Notes: generated by a model from the sequence alone, not told the origin. A stretch of 34,820 nt of DNA from Methanosarcina sp. UBA293 (GCA_002499445.1 DALS01000061.1:1-34820); one strand, 5' to 3'; shown: positions 25,590-34,415, counted from the first letter of the stretch. A program made the numbers and translations.

Positions 25590-26129
25590 TTATTCCCTCA
25601 CATGCCTAACAATGTGACCAGCTTCAGGGATAATGATCTCAGAGAGGGCCAGTTTCACAGCATTTGGCGAACCTGGGAGACAAAATACCGTTTTTCCTTT
25701 AATCACACCTGCAATTGCTCTGGTAAGGATCACCGACGTTCCTATATCTTCAAGACTTTTGTACCTGAAAAGCTCACCAAAGCCAGGGATTTCCTTCTCA
25801 AAAAGGGGGGTTATGGACTCGATTGTAAGGTCTTTTGGAGAAAGCCCTGTGCCTCCGCTTGTAACTATAATATCTGCGGAACTGTCAAGAGCTGCAAAAA
25901 CGGCTTCTGTAACCGAGTTTTTTGTGTCGGAAACAAGCCTGTAGAAAGAAATTTTATGGTCAGCAGCCTCAAGAAGTTCTTTTATGGCTTTTCCAGAAAG
26001 GTCTTCAGCTTCTTCCGGAGAGGCAGAAGCTCCGTATTTTTCATATCTTGAGGTCGAAATTGTAATTAAGGCAAAAGAAAAGGATTTTTTAATGTTTTTT
26101 TTGTGAATTTCTGGTGTGGATTCTTTCAT
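25590..26129 (-). CDS. moaB: MoaB/MogA-type molybdopterin adenylyltransferase family protein
   Basis: About 179 residues. Family motifs: FALITISTSRYEKYG, then the molybdopterin-binding TSGGTGLSPKDLT, and near the C-terminus VFCLPGSPNAVKLALSEI. In the pathway MoaB/MogA adenylylates molybdopterin, which methanogens use for tungsto- and molybdopterin enzymes such as formylmethanofuran dehydrogenase. I prefer ATG 26129, preceded by GGAGAG, to the ATG at 26147, which has no upstream site. It is divergent from the DUF1786 gene across a 160-bp spacer. Confidence 0.9.
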   Translation of the reverse strand: MKESTPEIHKKNIKKSFSFALITISTSRYEKYGASASPEEAEDLSGKAIKELLEAADHKISFYRLVSDTKNSVTEAVFAALDSSADIIVTSGGTGLSPKDLTIESITPLFEKEIPGFGELFRYKSLEDIGTSVILTRAIAGVIKGKTVFCLPGSPNAVKLALSEIIIPEAGHIVRHVRE

Positions 26130-26292
26130 GAAAACAACACTCTCCATTTTTAGACTGGTTATCAGATTCTTATATTCTGATAGATTCTGACAGACAGATT
26201 ATCAGGGTGATTCCGGAGTTCTATAGCTTAGGAATTTGAAAGTTTATTTCTATTTGCTTATGTTTTAATAGCTTATTAACCAATGCTCAGGT

Positions 26293-27414
26293 ATGCTCAT
26301 ACTTGCAGCAGATATAGGAACAGGTACACAGGATATCCTGCTCTTTAATTCTGAAAAAGAAATGGAAAACAGCTTGCTTATGGTCATGCCTTCTCCTACC
26401 CAGATAATTGCGAAAAAGATACGGAAGGCGACCAGAAAAGGGAAAACAATAGTGTTAACCGGAAACATAATGGGAGGAGGCCCTTCAACATTTGCCATAA
26501 AGGATCATATCAAGGCAGGTTTTTCGGTTTATGCTACCAAACAGGCTGCTCTGACAATAAATGATAACATAGAAACAGTGAAGGCTTTCGGGGTTCAGCT
26601 TGTCTCCGAAGAGGAGGCAAAGAAGCTTGCACGCGGGGAGAATGCGCTGGAAATTGTTATGCAGGACTTTGATCCCGAATCAATTTCATCCGCACTTTCC
26701 GCCTTTGAGGTTCAGATGCCTGAGAATTATGCTGTAGCAGTACAGGACCATGGGAATGCTCCTGAGAAGAGTAACAGGGTCTACCGTTTTGAACTCCTCA
26801 GAGAGCTTATTGAAAGAGGAGGAAAACTTGAAAATTTTGTGTATAGCCCCGAAGAAATTCCAGAAGCTTTTACCCGCATGAGAGCCCAGGCTGATTCCCT
26901 TCTCAAAGCTGCAGGAAAACGGAAAACTAAGGCGGTTTTCATGGATACAGGTCCAGCAGCTATCTTTGGAGCTCTTACTGACCCGGCAGCAATTCAGCCT
27001 TCTGTAGTGGTTAATATTGGAAACGGACATACTCTGGGAGCACTTGTGAATGAAAACAGGATCACGGCAATTTTTGAGCACCATAGTTTCCTCATGAACC
27101 CTGAAAAACTTCAGGATTACATGGTAAGGCTTGCCGACGGAAACCTCGGTTTTGAAGAGGTTTTTGCCGATGGAGGACATGGTGCGTACATAAGGGAAGC
27201 TCAGGGCTTTGAGCAGATTAGATCTATAATGGTGACGGGCCCTAAAAGAGAAATGCTTGAAAAGCTTTCAAAATCCGAAGTCAGGGAGGAGATAATAGAT
27301 AAACTGCATTTTGCCGCACCATTTGGGAGCATGATGCTCTCAGGCTGTTTTGGGCTTCTTGCAGGCTTCTTTGAAAAATACCCTGAAACATCAATAAAAC
27401 TTATAAACCACTAA
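26293..27414 (+). CDS. DUF1786 family protein (ASKHA-like nucleotide-binding fold)
   Basis: A 373-residue protein. The N-terminus LILAADIGTGTQDILLF resembles the phosphate-1 loop of actin/sugar-kinase-like ATPases, and VVVNIGNGHTLGALV (about 235-250) resembles phosphate-2. TGNIMGGGPSTFAIKDHI and MDTGPAAIFGAL are further conserved blocks typical of DUF1786, occasionally mislabelled as pyruvate formate-lyase activating. No experimental function is known to me. No membrane segment. The ribosome-binding site is weak. It appears to be transcribed alone. Confidence 0.8.
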   Translation: MLILAADIGTGTQDILLFNSEKEMENSLLMVMPSPTQIIAKKIRKATRKGKTIVLTGNIMGGGPSTFAIKDHIKAGFSVYATKQAALTINDNIETVKAFGVQLVSEEEAKKLARGENALEIVMQDFDPESISSALSAFEVQMPENYAVAVQDHGNAPEKSNRVYRFELLRELIERGGKLENFVYSPEEIPEAFTRMRAQADSLLKAAGKRKTKAVFMDTGPAAIFGALTDPAAIQPSVVVNIGNGHTLGALVNENRITAIFEHHSFLMNPEKLQDYMVRLADGNLGFEEVFADGGHGAYIREAQGFEQIRSIMVTGPKREMLEKLSKSEVREEIIDKLHFAAPFGSMMLSGCFGLLAGFFEKYPETSIKLINH

Positions 27415-27657
27415 CCAGTAGAAAATAGTAGAAAATAAGTCATATACATTAGGTATATGTAAACTTTCAGGGGTTACAGATCTCAAGCAAAACTTCAAGC
27501 CCTGATCCTTTAAAGAGATAAAGGGATCAGAAGTCGCCTGATGAAGAAGTCCATCTGGGTAGGTTTACGGATAAATGTAAATACAAGCAGGTATGTTTAT
27601 ATGCACATCTCTTATACTGAGCGGCTTGCTAAACGGTTTTTGAGAACTTAATGCAAA

Positions 27658-27668
27658 CGATTATATAT
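27658..27668 (+). promoter_or_regulatory. Candidate TATA box for rpl10e operon
   Basis: CGATTATATATGG at about 27658-27670 is the clearest archaeal TATA-box-like string upstream of rpl10e. It lies about 125 bp before the start codon, which places the decamer repeats inside the transcribed leader. Confidence 0.45.
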
Positions 27669-27700
27669 GGAAAGAAGTCGTTACAACAAATTCTTATTAG

Positions 27701-27760
27701 GCTCAACTAAGCTCAACTAAACTTAATTAAAATCAGTTAAATTCAACTAAACTCAATTTA
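27701..27760 (+). repeat. Six in-register 10-bp repeats in the rpl10e leader
   Basis: Successive decamers are GCTCAACTAA, GCTCAACTAA, ACTTAATTAA, AATCAGTTAA, ATTCAACTAA and ACTCAATTTA, all variants of a (A/G)CTCAACTAA unit. The exact 10-bp spacing equals about one DNA turn. Confidence 0.75.
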
Positions 27761-27790
27761 AACTCATCATCTTTCAGGAGAATCAAGCTA

Positions 27791-28312
27791 ATGGTACGAA
27801 AGCCAGCGAGTATGTACAGAAACGTGAAGCAGCACTCATTCACCAGAAGGAAATACATGGGTGGTGTTCCAGGAAGTCAGGTTATTCACTATGACATGGG
27901 AGACAAATCAAATACAACATTTCCGATTAGAATCTCCCTGATTGCAGAAGAGAGATGCCAGATAAGACACACAGCTCTCGAAGCAGCCCGTATTACAGCA
28001 AACAGGCACCTAAATAATGATGTCGGAAAGACAGGCTTTTACATGAAGCTTCGTGTCTATCCCCACGAGGTACTCAGAGAAAACAAACAGGCAACCGGCG
28101 CAGGTGCTGACCGTGTATCCAGCGGAATGCGCAGGGCTTTTGGAAAGAACGTAGGTACAGCAGCCAGGGTCAAAGCAATGCAGAAGATCTTCACAGTTGC
28201 AGTTGAGAAGGAAAACTTCGAAGCCGCAAAGAGTGCTCTCTGGCATGCAGGACAGAAGCTGCCTACCCCATTCAGGATCGTTATCGATCAAGGGGCAGAA
28301 CTGGTACAATAA
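27791..28312 (+). CDS. rpl10e: 50S ribosomal protein L10e (uL16)
   Basis: A 173-residue protein of full family length. Characteristic blocks: MVRKPASMYRN at the start, HYDMGDKSNTTFPIRISL, RHTALEAARITANRHL, FYMKLRVYPHEVLRENKQATGAGADRVSSGMR and FGKNVGTAARV. It is part of the large ribosomal subunit near the peptidyl-transferase region. GGAG lies 10 nt upstream of ATG. It is followed 32 nt later by the aIF2-beta gene, almost certainly the same transcript. GC-richer codons fit a highly expressed core gene. Confidence 0.97.
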   Translation: MVRKPASMYRNVKQHSFTRRKYMGGVPGSQVIHYDMGDKSNTTFPIRISLIAEERCQIRHTALEAARITANRHLNNDVGKTGFYMKLRVYPHEVLRENKQATGAGADRVSSGMRRAFGKNVGTAARVKAMQKIFTVAVEKENFEAAKSALWHAGQKLPTPFRIVIDQGAELVQ

Positions 28313-28344
28313 TCATTAACCGTTAACATCAAATGGAGTATAAT

Positions 28345-28953
28345 ATGTACGATTACGAAGAGCTTTTGAACCGTGCAATGGCAAAAATGCCAGACATCGA
28401 GACTACGGATGCTCGATTCGTAATCCCTGAACCCAGAATCTTTTCCGAAGGTAAAGCCACAATTCTGGAGAACTTTGGAAATATTGCAGGTACCCTTAAC
28501 CGGGACCCTGACCACCTGATGAAATATCTCACAAGGGAACTGGGGACTGCAGGGAAAATTGAAGGCACACGCGCAGTCTTCCAGGGAAGGTTTACGAGAG
28601 CTCAGATTTCAGATAATATTCAGGCTTATGTGGACGAATACGTTATGTGTTCGGAATGCGGACGTCCTGACACTCAGCTTGTCAAGGTGGACAGAGTACT
28701 CGTCCTGAAGTGCTCTGCTTGTGGGGCTCACAGACCTGTCAAAAAGAGAAAGGCTACAAGTGTAGTTGTCAGGGAGGCTATCGAAGAAGGCGGAACCTAT
28801 GAGCTCCGGATCGATGCAGTCGGGTCAAAAGGTGACGGGATAGCAAAAATAGATAAATATACGATTTTTGTACCTGGAGCCGCAAAAGGCGACGTGGTCA
28901 AAGTAAAAATTAAGAAAATTAGCGGAAACCTTGCCTTTTCTGAAAGGGCCTGA
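28345..28953 (+). CDS. Translation initiation factor aIF2 subunit beta with C-terminal TRAM domain
   Basis: About 202 residues. The aIF2-beta part (1-138) has RFVIPEPRIFSEGKATILENF, HLMKYLTRELGTAGKIEG and the zinc ribbon CSECGRP...LKCSACGAH. The last 60 or so residues (YELRIDAVGSKGDGIAKIDKY, IFVPGAAKGDVVKVKI) form a TRAM domain, an RNA-binding fold that methanogens also encode as free proteins. Canonical archaeal aIF2-beta ends near residue 140, so this is a fusion as known in Methanosarcina. I chose ATG 28345 because GGAG lies six bases before it. Confidence 0.95.
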   Translation: MYDYEELLNRAMAKMPDIETTDARFVIPEPRIFSEGKATILENFGNIAGTLNRDPDHLMKYLTRELGTAGKIEGTRAVFQGRFTRAQISDNIQAYVDEYVMCSECGRPDTQLVKVDRVLVLKCSACGAHRPVKKRKATSVVVREAIEEGGTYELRIDAVGSKGDGIAKIDKYTIFVPGAAKGDVVKVKIKKISGNLAFSERA

Positions 28954-29128
28954 GGTTTAGCTTATTTAGATATTTTAAGGCAGCTCAGGCCGATAATTAT
29001 AATTTTCGTGCCCGAGCGCTAAAATCCTCTTTTAGATTTGAACTCGCGTCTCCAGAGCTAAACTCCGGTAAAGCCAGGAGCGGTTTTAAGTATCCAGCAG
29101 GAAAATCAGGAACCTGTGAGGAGAAAAG

Positions 29129-30355
29129 ATGACTTCTGAAAAAAAGGATGCACAGGATGTTTTATTAAGAGAGACTAAAATAACGGAAAAAGATATAGAA
29201 GTTCTCTCAATGCCCGGGCTGTCAGTAAATCTCCGGCACGCAGGAGAGATTCTGGAACTTACCGCAAATGGAACTCTGAAAGCAGCCTGCAGTCCTATCC
29301 TGAAAAAGATTAACTCCCGGTTGAAGGAAGAAAAGCCAGCCCTTGTAGAGGAAGATAGAGTAATTGCCTCTGCCTGGCTCCCTCCAATACCGAGTCCAGC
29401 CTTCAAGCGCCTTATTTTTGCAGAGATCCAGATAGCTCTCGGAAGATACATTCCAGAGACTGTCTCCATTGAACTTACCCACCAGAGCAGTTCGAGATAT
29501 CTGCCAGGAACGGGTGCAGACGAACTGGATATCGGTACTGTAGAAAGAATAATAGATGAAGCTCTTGAAATTGGCACTTCTATTATCACACTTACTGAGA
29601 ATGACCCTCTCCTGCGCGAAGAAGTATTTGAGCTAATCAGGTATGTGGACAAAAAGCGAGCAATAGTAAACTGTTCTACCTGGGGCACGGATTTTTCAGA
29701 GGAAACGGCCTCTCGTTTGAAAGAAGCAGGGCTTCATTCCCTGATGGTGGGGATTTACTCAACTGACCCTGAAAAACATGATGCTGTCCGAAAGTCTGAG
29801 GGAGCATATGAGAGAGCTATTTTTGCCATAAAACTGGCACTTGAAGCCGGGCTCGTGGTTGTAATGACAACACATGCTTCTCCCTCAAATATACAGGAAC
29901 TGCCTGCGCTCTATACCCTTGCTTCGGAACTCGGAGTCCATGAGTTTTCAGTATGGGAAGCAATGCCAAAAACCAGTGATAAGCCTGTAATTACAGAAGA
30001 GGATAGGAAAAGCATCCTTGAAATGTACCACAGGATAAACGCAAGCCCAGACGGCCCGCGTATGTTTGCAAATACTTACTTTGAAGGGCAGATGCTGGGT
30101 GCAATGGAAGGCAGGCGCTGGATGCATATAACAGTAGAAGGAGACGTAAAACCCGGTCCTTACCCACCTTTCAGTTTTGGGAATATAAAAGAGGAATCTT
30201 TAAAAGATACCTGGCAGAAAATCAGAAGCTATCCATACTTCCAGAAGCAAAAAAGCCTGAGCCCGATGCATGATCCGGAATTTCTGGAACTCGTTGACAG
30301 GATTCCAGCAGAAGCAAAATTGCCGTATCCTTTCAAAAAGGTTTATGAGAAATAA
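29129..30355 (+). CDS. Radical SAM/SPASM-like protein lacking the iron-sulfur cysteines
   Basis: A 408-residue protein whose fold follows the radical SAM pattern: VSIELT at the first strand, then SIITLTENDPLLREEVFELI where LTGGEPLLR is usual, RAIVNCSTWGTDFSEETASRLKEAGLHSLMVGIYS, and EKHDAVRKSEGAYERAIFAIKLALEAGL. The C-terminal region VEGDVKPGPYPPFSFGNIKEESLKDTW is SPASM-like. The Cx3Cx2C positions are Ser120, Tyr124 and Gly127, and the SPASM VKPC and CxMHDPEF cysteines are Gly and Ser. Only two Cys occur in the whole protein. It cannot bind the canonical cluster; it may be a regulatory or scaffold pseudoenzyme. GAGGAG precedes ATG. Confidence 0.75.
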   Translation: MTSEKKDAQDVLLRETKITEKDIEVLSMPGLSVNLRHAGEILELTANGTLKAACSPILKKINSRLKEEKPALVEEDRVIASAWLPPIPSPAFKRLIFAEIQIALGRYIPETVSIELTHQSSSRYLPGTGADELDIGTVERIIDEALEIGTSIITLTENDPLLREEVFELIRYVDKKRAIVNCSTWGTDFSEETASRLKEAGLHSLMVGIYSTDPEKHDAVRKSEGAYERAIFAIKLALEAGLVVVMTTHASPSNIQELPALYTLASELGVHEFSVWEAMPKTSDKPVITEEDRKSILEMYHRINASPDGPRMFANTYFEGQMLGAMEGRRWMHITVEGDVKPGPYPPFSFGNIKEESLKDTWQKIRSYPYFQKQKSLSPMHDPEFLELVDRIPAEAKLPYPFKKVYEK

Positions 30356-30695
30356 AACGGAATAAGCTTCTGGATATCCTTTACAACGCTTCTCTTTAAA
30401 GAGCCCTCTCTGGTACATTTAAATTTCTTTTAGCCTACTTTTTTCAATCGAGCTATGGCTAGTTATGAGAGTTGAAAACACATCCCATTGGGAAACCCGT
30501 AGCAAAGTGATGTACTGCTGGAAAGCTGGTATCAGCCTGAACTGTCTGTCTGAAGATAAACATTTACATATTAGCAGGTATTTTTAAAGAGAGATTTAGC
30601 TGGAACTGCGTTTATATCTTTAATAATTTTCAGCAAGAAAAAGCTGTCTTCCTGAGGCATTTCCTCCAGAAAATAGGCAGCTCATGAGGGACTTT
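30356..30695. other. Leader region of trpS
   Basis: About 340 bp, gene-free. It includes T-rich tails after the previous gene (near 30420-30450) and AT-rich sequence near 30610-30625 that may serve the trpS promoter. A possible box C/D-like spacing near 30505-30555 was considered and not accepted. Confidence 0.4.
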
Positions 30696-32171
30696 ATGAA
30701 TACCAAACTTGACCCGTGGAGTTCAAGCGAGATTACTGACTATTCCAAGTTATTCGAAGAATTCGGGATTTCTCCTTTTGATAATTTACTTCCTGAAATC
30801 CCTTCCCCACACATGTACATGCGGAGAAGAGTTATCTTCGGACATCGTGATTATGAACAGATTGTAGAGGCTATGCGCACAGGTGCCCCTTTTTCGGTTA
30901 TGGACGGCTTTATGCCTTCAGGAAAGGTCCACCTTGGACACAAGATGGTTATGGACCAGATAATCTGGCATCAGCAGATGGGAGCATCGGCTTTTGTTGG
31001 GATTGCGGACAGGGAGGCTTTCTCAGTGCGTGGCTTTTCCTGGCAGAAATGCAGGGAAATCGGGGTAGAGGAGTACATATTAAGCCTTATTGCTCTCGGA
31101 TTCAAGCCCGATGGCTTAATTTACTTCCAGTCAGGCTGTGAAAGTGTAAAAGACCTGGCATTTGAACTCGGGGTCAAGGTCAATTTCTCGGAATTTAGTG
31201 CAATCTATGGTTTTTCAGGAGAGACAAATCTCTCCCACATGATCAGTGTAGCAACCCAGGCTGCAGATATTCTCCAGCCCCAGCTTGAAGAGTTCGGTGG
31301 CCCAAAACCGGTTGTAGTTCCTGTAGGTCCAGACCAGGACCCTCACCTTAGGCTGACACGAGGGCTTGCAGGCAAGATGAGCATGTTCAGGGTAGAAAAG
31401 AGAGAAAACGCAAATGGTGGGAAATACCTGAGCGTGCGCGGCAAGGGAGCCCCGAAAGAAGCTTTACAGGAGCTTAAAAAACGCATTCCGGGGAAGGTAA
31501 AACTCTATGAAGAGCACCTGGATATACTTCAAACTCCAGACTATCCGTTCCTGGAAAGATTTGTTTTGCAAATAAACCAGCCTGAGAAAATGGAGTACTT
31601 CATGACCCAGATCCAGGAAATCGCTAAATTTGCTAATGAGGCTAAGCCACCTGAATTTTTGGAGTATGAAAAATATTTCGTTTTCAGAAGAATCTGGAAA
31701 ACCACAAGGAAAATCCTTGAAGAAGTCGTGGCAGAAGTCGCAGCTGAGTTCGAAGGCTATGCTTTCATTCCTCCTGCATCAACTTACCACCGCTTCATGA
31801 GCGGGCTGCAGGGAGGGAAGATGTCGAGCAGTATCCCTGACAGCTATATAGCCCTCACAGATGACCCTAAAGAAGGGGCGAAAAAGGTAAAGAAGGCAAA
31901 GACAGGGGGGTGCATGACCCTTGAAGAGCAGAAAAAACTGGGTGGGAAACCCGATGAATGCTCTGTCTTCGAACTGATGCTTTTCCACCTTCTAGAAGAC
32001 GATGAGGAGTTACTGGAAATCAGGCAAGAATGCATCTCAGGAACCAGAATGTGCGGCTCGTGCAAGCAGCTCGCAGCCGAGAAGATGTACGAGTTTCTCA
32101 AAGATCATCAGGAAAAGCGGGAACTTGCAAGGGAGCACCTCGAAGAATATAAAATAGTTTATAAAAAGTGA
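30696..32171 (+). CDS. trpS: Tryptophanyl-tRNA synthetase, archaeal/eukaryotic type
   Basis: About 491 residues, charging tRNA-Trp. It is class I: the HIGH-like motif is PSGKVHLGHKM (about 81-91) and the KMSKS-like motif is GGKMSSS near residue 380. VPVGPDQDPHLRLTRGLA is the family's tryptophan/ATP pocket region. The C-terminal part contains GTRMCGSCKQLAAEKMYEFL. I prefer ATG 30696, with GAGGGA at 30685-30690, over the upstream in-frame ATG 30684. It is followed by pheS about 180 bp later in the same direction. Confidence 0.97.
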   Translation: MNTKLDPWSSSEITDYSKLFEEFGISPFDNLLPEIPSPHMYMRRRVIFGHRDYEQIVEAMRTGAPFSVMDGFMPSGKVHLGHKMVMDQIIWHQQMGASAFVGIADREAFSVRGFSWQKCREIGVEEYILSLIALGFKPDGLIYFQSGCESVKDLAFELGVKVNFSEFSAIYGFSGETNLSHMISVATQAADILQPQLEEFGGPKPVVVPVGPDQDPHLRLTRGLAGKMSMFRVEKRENANGGKYLSVRGKGAPKEALQELKKRIPGKVKLYEEHLDILQTPDYPFLERFVLQINQPEKMEYFMTQIQEIAKFANEAKPPEFLEYEKYFVFRRIWKTTRKILEEVVAEVAAEFEGYAFIPPASTYHRFMSGLQGGKMSSSIPDSYIALTDDPKEGAKKVKKAKTGGCMTLEEQKKLGGKPDECSVFELMLFHLLEDDEELLEIRQECISGTRMCGSCKQLAAEKMYEFLKDHQEKRELAREHLEEYKIVYKK

Positions 32172-32275
32172 TATTAAAAGCAACCTTATTAAGCGATTTT
32201 GAAAAGTAATCTTAAAAATTAATCTCAAAAAATGATCTTAAAAGGTGATTTTACAAAAAGTAATTTTACAAGCTG
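32167..32275 (+). repeat. Imperfect 13-15-nt tandem repeats between trpS and pheS
   Basis: Variants of a GTAATCTTAAAAA unit follow one another at about 32215-32271: AGTAATCTTAAAA, ATTAATCTCAAAA, AATGATCTTAAAA, then GGTGATTTTACAAAA and AGTAATTTTACAAG. More decayed copies extend left to 32168. They are noncoding and AT-rich. Confidence 0.6.
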
Positions 32276-32352
32276 AATCACATGAGAACTGATCAGTTAT
32301 AAATTTATTAAACTCTTAATCACTCTCAGGAATATCAGGATGTGACCATTAT

Positions 32353-33831
32353 ATGAGTGTTCAGGAAAATCTCACAATTAACGAGAAAAAAGTCTTGCTT
32401 GCCCTTGAAGCCCTGGGGTCTGCAGCCCCTGAAAGGCTGGAGGAAAAATCAGAGCTGCAGGTAGATGCGGCAATGCAGGCGGCCTTCATGCTTGAGGAAA
32501 AAGGGCTGGTTTCGGTTTCTGAAAATGTATTGGAACATTATTCCCTTACAAAAGAAGGAAAAGAGTATACAAAAAACGGACTTCCGGAGCGCCAGATTAT
32601 CGATTATCTCAAAGTTCCGACCTCGCTTGAAGAACTGAGGAACTATTTCTCTCCGCAAATGGTAGGGATTGCAACCGGCTGGCTCGTAAAAAAGGGATGG
32701 GCAAAGGTTGAAAATGGGGTAATGGTGCCTTCAGGTAAAGCGTATGCTGGAAAAGACGAAGAAACCCTTACCGCCTTCACAGGCAAAGCAAAGACCCTTG
32801 AAGAGCTTGGATCCGACGAGAGAACAATAAAAGATCTGCTCAAGCGAAAACTTGTCATAAAACACGAAGAAAAGTTCAGGACGGTTTCTATAACTGATGC
32901 AGGAAATGCGCTTGCAGCCCAGGGACTTGTCCTTGAAGAGGAAATTGCTCAGCTCACTCCCGATTTACTGAAGAGCGGGAGCTGGAAAGAGAAAAAGTTC
33001 AGGCCTTACCGTCTTGATATTACTCCAAAATCCCTCTATGGAGCCAAGATCCATCCATACAGGCGTCTTATAGAGCAGATGCGTCAGATCTTCCTGGAAA
33101 TGGGCTTTACCGAGATTAAAGGTGGGATCATTCAGAGTTCTTTCTGGAATTTCGATGCCCTCTTCCAGCCTCAGGACCACCCTGCAAGGGATATGCAGGA
33201 CACTTTCCACCTGGGCAGCACCTGCCAGCTCCCGGCTGAATACTTCGAAAATGTTGCTGCAATGCATGAGCGCGGAGGAGAGATTGACTCCTGCGGCTGG
33301 GGCGGAATCTGGGATAGAGAACTTGCAGAACGCAATGTGCTGAGAACCCATACAACAGCAGTTACTGTCAAGTACCTGGCTGACCATCCGAAACCACCTG
33401 TAAAAGCTTTCTGCATTGACAGGGCTTACCGAAGGGAAACAATTGACCCTACCCATACCCCAGAGTTCGAACAGCTTGAAGGAGTTGTAATGGACAAGGA
33501 TATGTCTTTTGCAGACCTGTTAGGATTACTTGCGGAATTCTACCACAGAATAGGATTCGAGGAAGTCCGCTTCCGCCCAGGCTATTTCCCGTACACTGAA
33601 CCAAGTGTAGAACCCGAGGTTTATGTGGACGGTCTGGGCTGGGTTGAACTTGGAGGAGCAGGCGTTTTCAGAAAAGAAGTTACTGAACCTTTAGGAATTA
33701 AAGAACCTGTCCTTGCCTGGGGATTGGGAGTCAGCCGGCTTGCCATGCTGAAGCTAGGACTTAAAGACCTCAGGCTACTTTACCAGTCTGACATTGACTG
33801 GCTCAGGAAGAGCGAAGTTTGCAGAACCTGA
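32353..33831 (+). CDS. pheS: Phenylalanyl-tRNA synthetase alpha subunit
   Basis: A 492-residue archaeal PheS. The N-terminal 200 residues contain winged-helix-like tRNA-binding modules (ALEALGSAAPERLEEKSELQ). The class II core has motif 1 near HPYRRLIEQMRQIFLEMGF, motif 2 FCIDRAYRRETIDPTHTPEFEQLEGVV and motif 3 WGLGVSRLAMLKLGLKDLRLLYQSD. It pairs with PheT, which is not in the window. The ATG at 32353 has no strong upstream site but matches the usual family length. A clear terminator hairpin follows its stop. Confidence 0.97.
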   Translation: MSVQENLTINEKKVLLALEALGSAAPERLEEKSELQVDAAMQAAFMLEEKGLVSVSENVLEHYSLTKEGKEYTKNGLPERQIIDYLKVPTSLEELRNYFSPQMVGIATGWLVKKGWAKVENGVMVPSGKAYAGKDEETLTAFTGKAKTLEELGSDERTIKDLLKRKLVIKHEEKFRTVSITDAGNALAAQGLVLEEEIAQLTPDLLKSGSWKEKKFRPYRLDITPKSLYGAKIHPYRRLIEQMRQIFLEMGFTEIKGGIIQSSFWNFDALFQPQDHPARDMQDTFHLGSTCQLPAEYFENVAAMHERGGEIDSCGWGGIWDRELAERNVLRTHTTAVTVKYLADHPKPPVKAFCIDRAYRRETIDPTHTPEFEQLEGVVMDKDMSFADLLGLLAEFYHRIGFEEVRFRPGYFPYTEPSVEPEVYVDGLGWVELGGAGVFRKEVTEPLGIKEPVLAWGLGVSRLAMLKLGLKDLRLLYQSDIDWLRKSEVCRT

Positions 33832-33862
33832 AAATCTAAGGATCTAAGAATCTAGCTCCTTG

Positions 33863-33898
33863 TAACCTGATTATTTCAGGTTAAAACTTCTATTTTTA
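33863..33898 (+). terminator. Hairpin plus T-rich terminator after pheS
   Basis: TAACCTGA (33863-33870) and TCAGGTTA (33876-33883) are perfect 8-bp complements with loop TTATT. AAAACTTCTATTTTTATC follows, giving a T-rich end about 30 bp after the pheS stop. Confidence 0.65.
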
Positions 33899-34091
33899 TC
33901 TAAAAATACTCAATCTCAAAATAAGAAGTAACGACCGTAAAGGCCATAAAAGTTCGGTAAGATATACACCTTACGGGAGTTCAGTTTCTAAACATGATTT
34001 CTTTAGTGAATATATGTTTACATGATATATTAATTTGGTAAAGTCAGACCTGAATGAATCACGTCAGCAATTAAACTAAGGGGAGTAAATA

Positions 34092-34415
34092 ATGACAGAC
34101 AGCTCATCAGAATCTGTAACTTCACCAAAAGAATCACCAGATGTCCCAGAAGATCAGAAAATAGTAGAGCCACAGCCAGTAGCTGTGGAAACTGGCTTAG
34201 CAATCAGGTTCTGGCTTGAACTGATGTCTTATCCTCCGGGCAGCGCAAGAAGTTTATGGCTATTTGTGAATGATGATTGGAGGTATCTAGATAATCCCGA
34301 TCTTGGTACTCAAGTTTCTGTACAGAATGCCTTTTGCGGATGTTCAGATCGCCTTGAGGTTCTGGTCTGGTACTCAGGAGATGTAATTCAGGGATTGCTA
34401 GTAAAGACGAGATAA
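34092..34415 (+). CDS. Small hypothetical protein
   Basis: A 107-residue protein not recognised. The first 35 residues are low-complexity and acidic (SSSESVTSPKESPDVPEDQK), probably disordered. The rest looks like a compact beta-rich domain (LAIRFWLELMSYPPGSARSLWLFVNDDWRYLDNP; NAFCGCSDRLEVLVWYSGD). There is no signal peptide and no membrane segment. AAGGGGAG at 34078-34085 is a strong ribosome-binding site before ATG, which supports it as a real gene. Possibly specific to Methanosarcina. Confidence 0.65.
   Translation: MTDSSSESVTSPKESPDVPEDQKIVEPQPVAVETGLAIRFWLELMSYPPGSARSLWLFVNDDWRYLDNPDLGTQVSVQNAFCGCSDRLEVLVWYSGDVIQGLLVKTR

Larger units (their letters stand above)
27415..27790. other. Leader and promoter region of rpl10e-aif2b
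   Basis: About 375 bp without a gene. It carries a TATA-like box near 27661 and a run of six 10-bp repeats at 27701-27760; the ribosome-binding site GGAG is at 27777-27780. A direct AAGGGATCAGAAG-type repeat pair around 27505-27535 (GATCCTTTAAAGAGATAAAGGGATC) could form a weak hairpin marking the end of the DUF1786 transcript. Confidence 0.45.

Noticed and set aside
29030..29090. tRNA-like T-loop string (GTTCAAATC on the minus strand) before the radical-SAM-like gene
   Set aside because: The flanking bases do not pair into a T-stem and no cloverleaf can be drawn.
30505..30555. Possible box C/D guide RNA (TGATGT followed by CTGA motifs)
   Set aside because: The C box is imperfect and no convincing C'/D' pair with terminal stem is visible.
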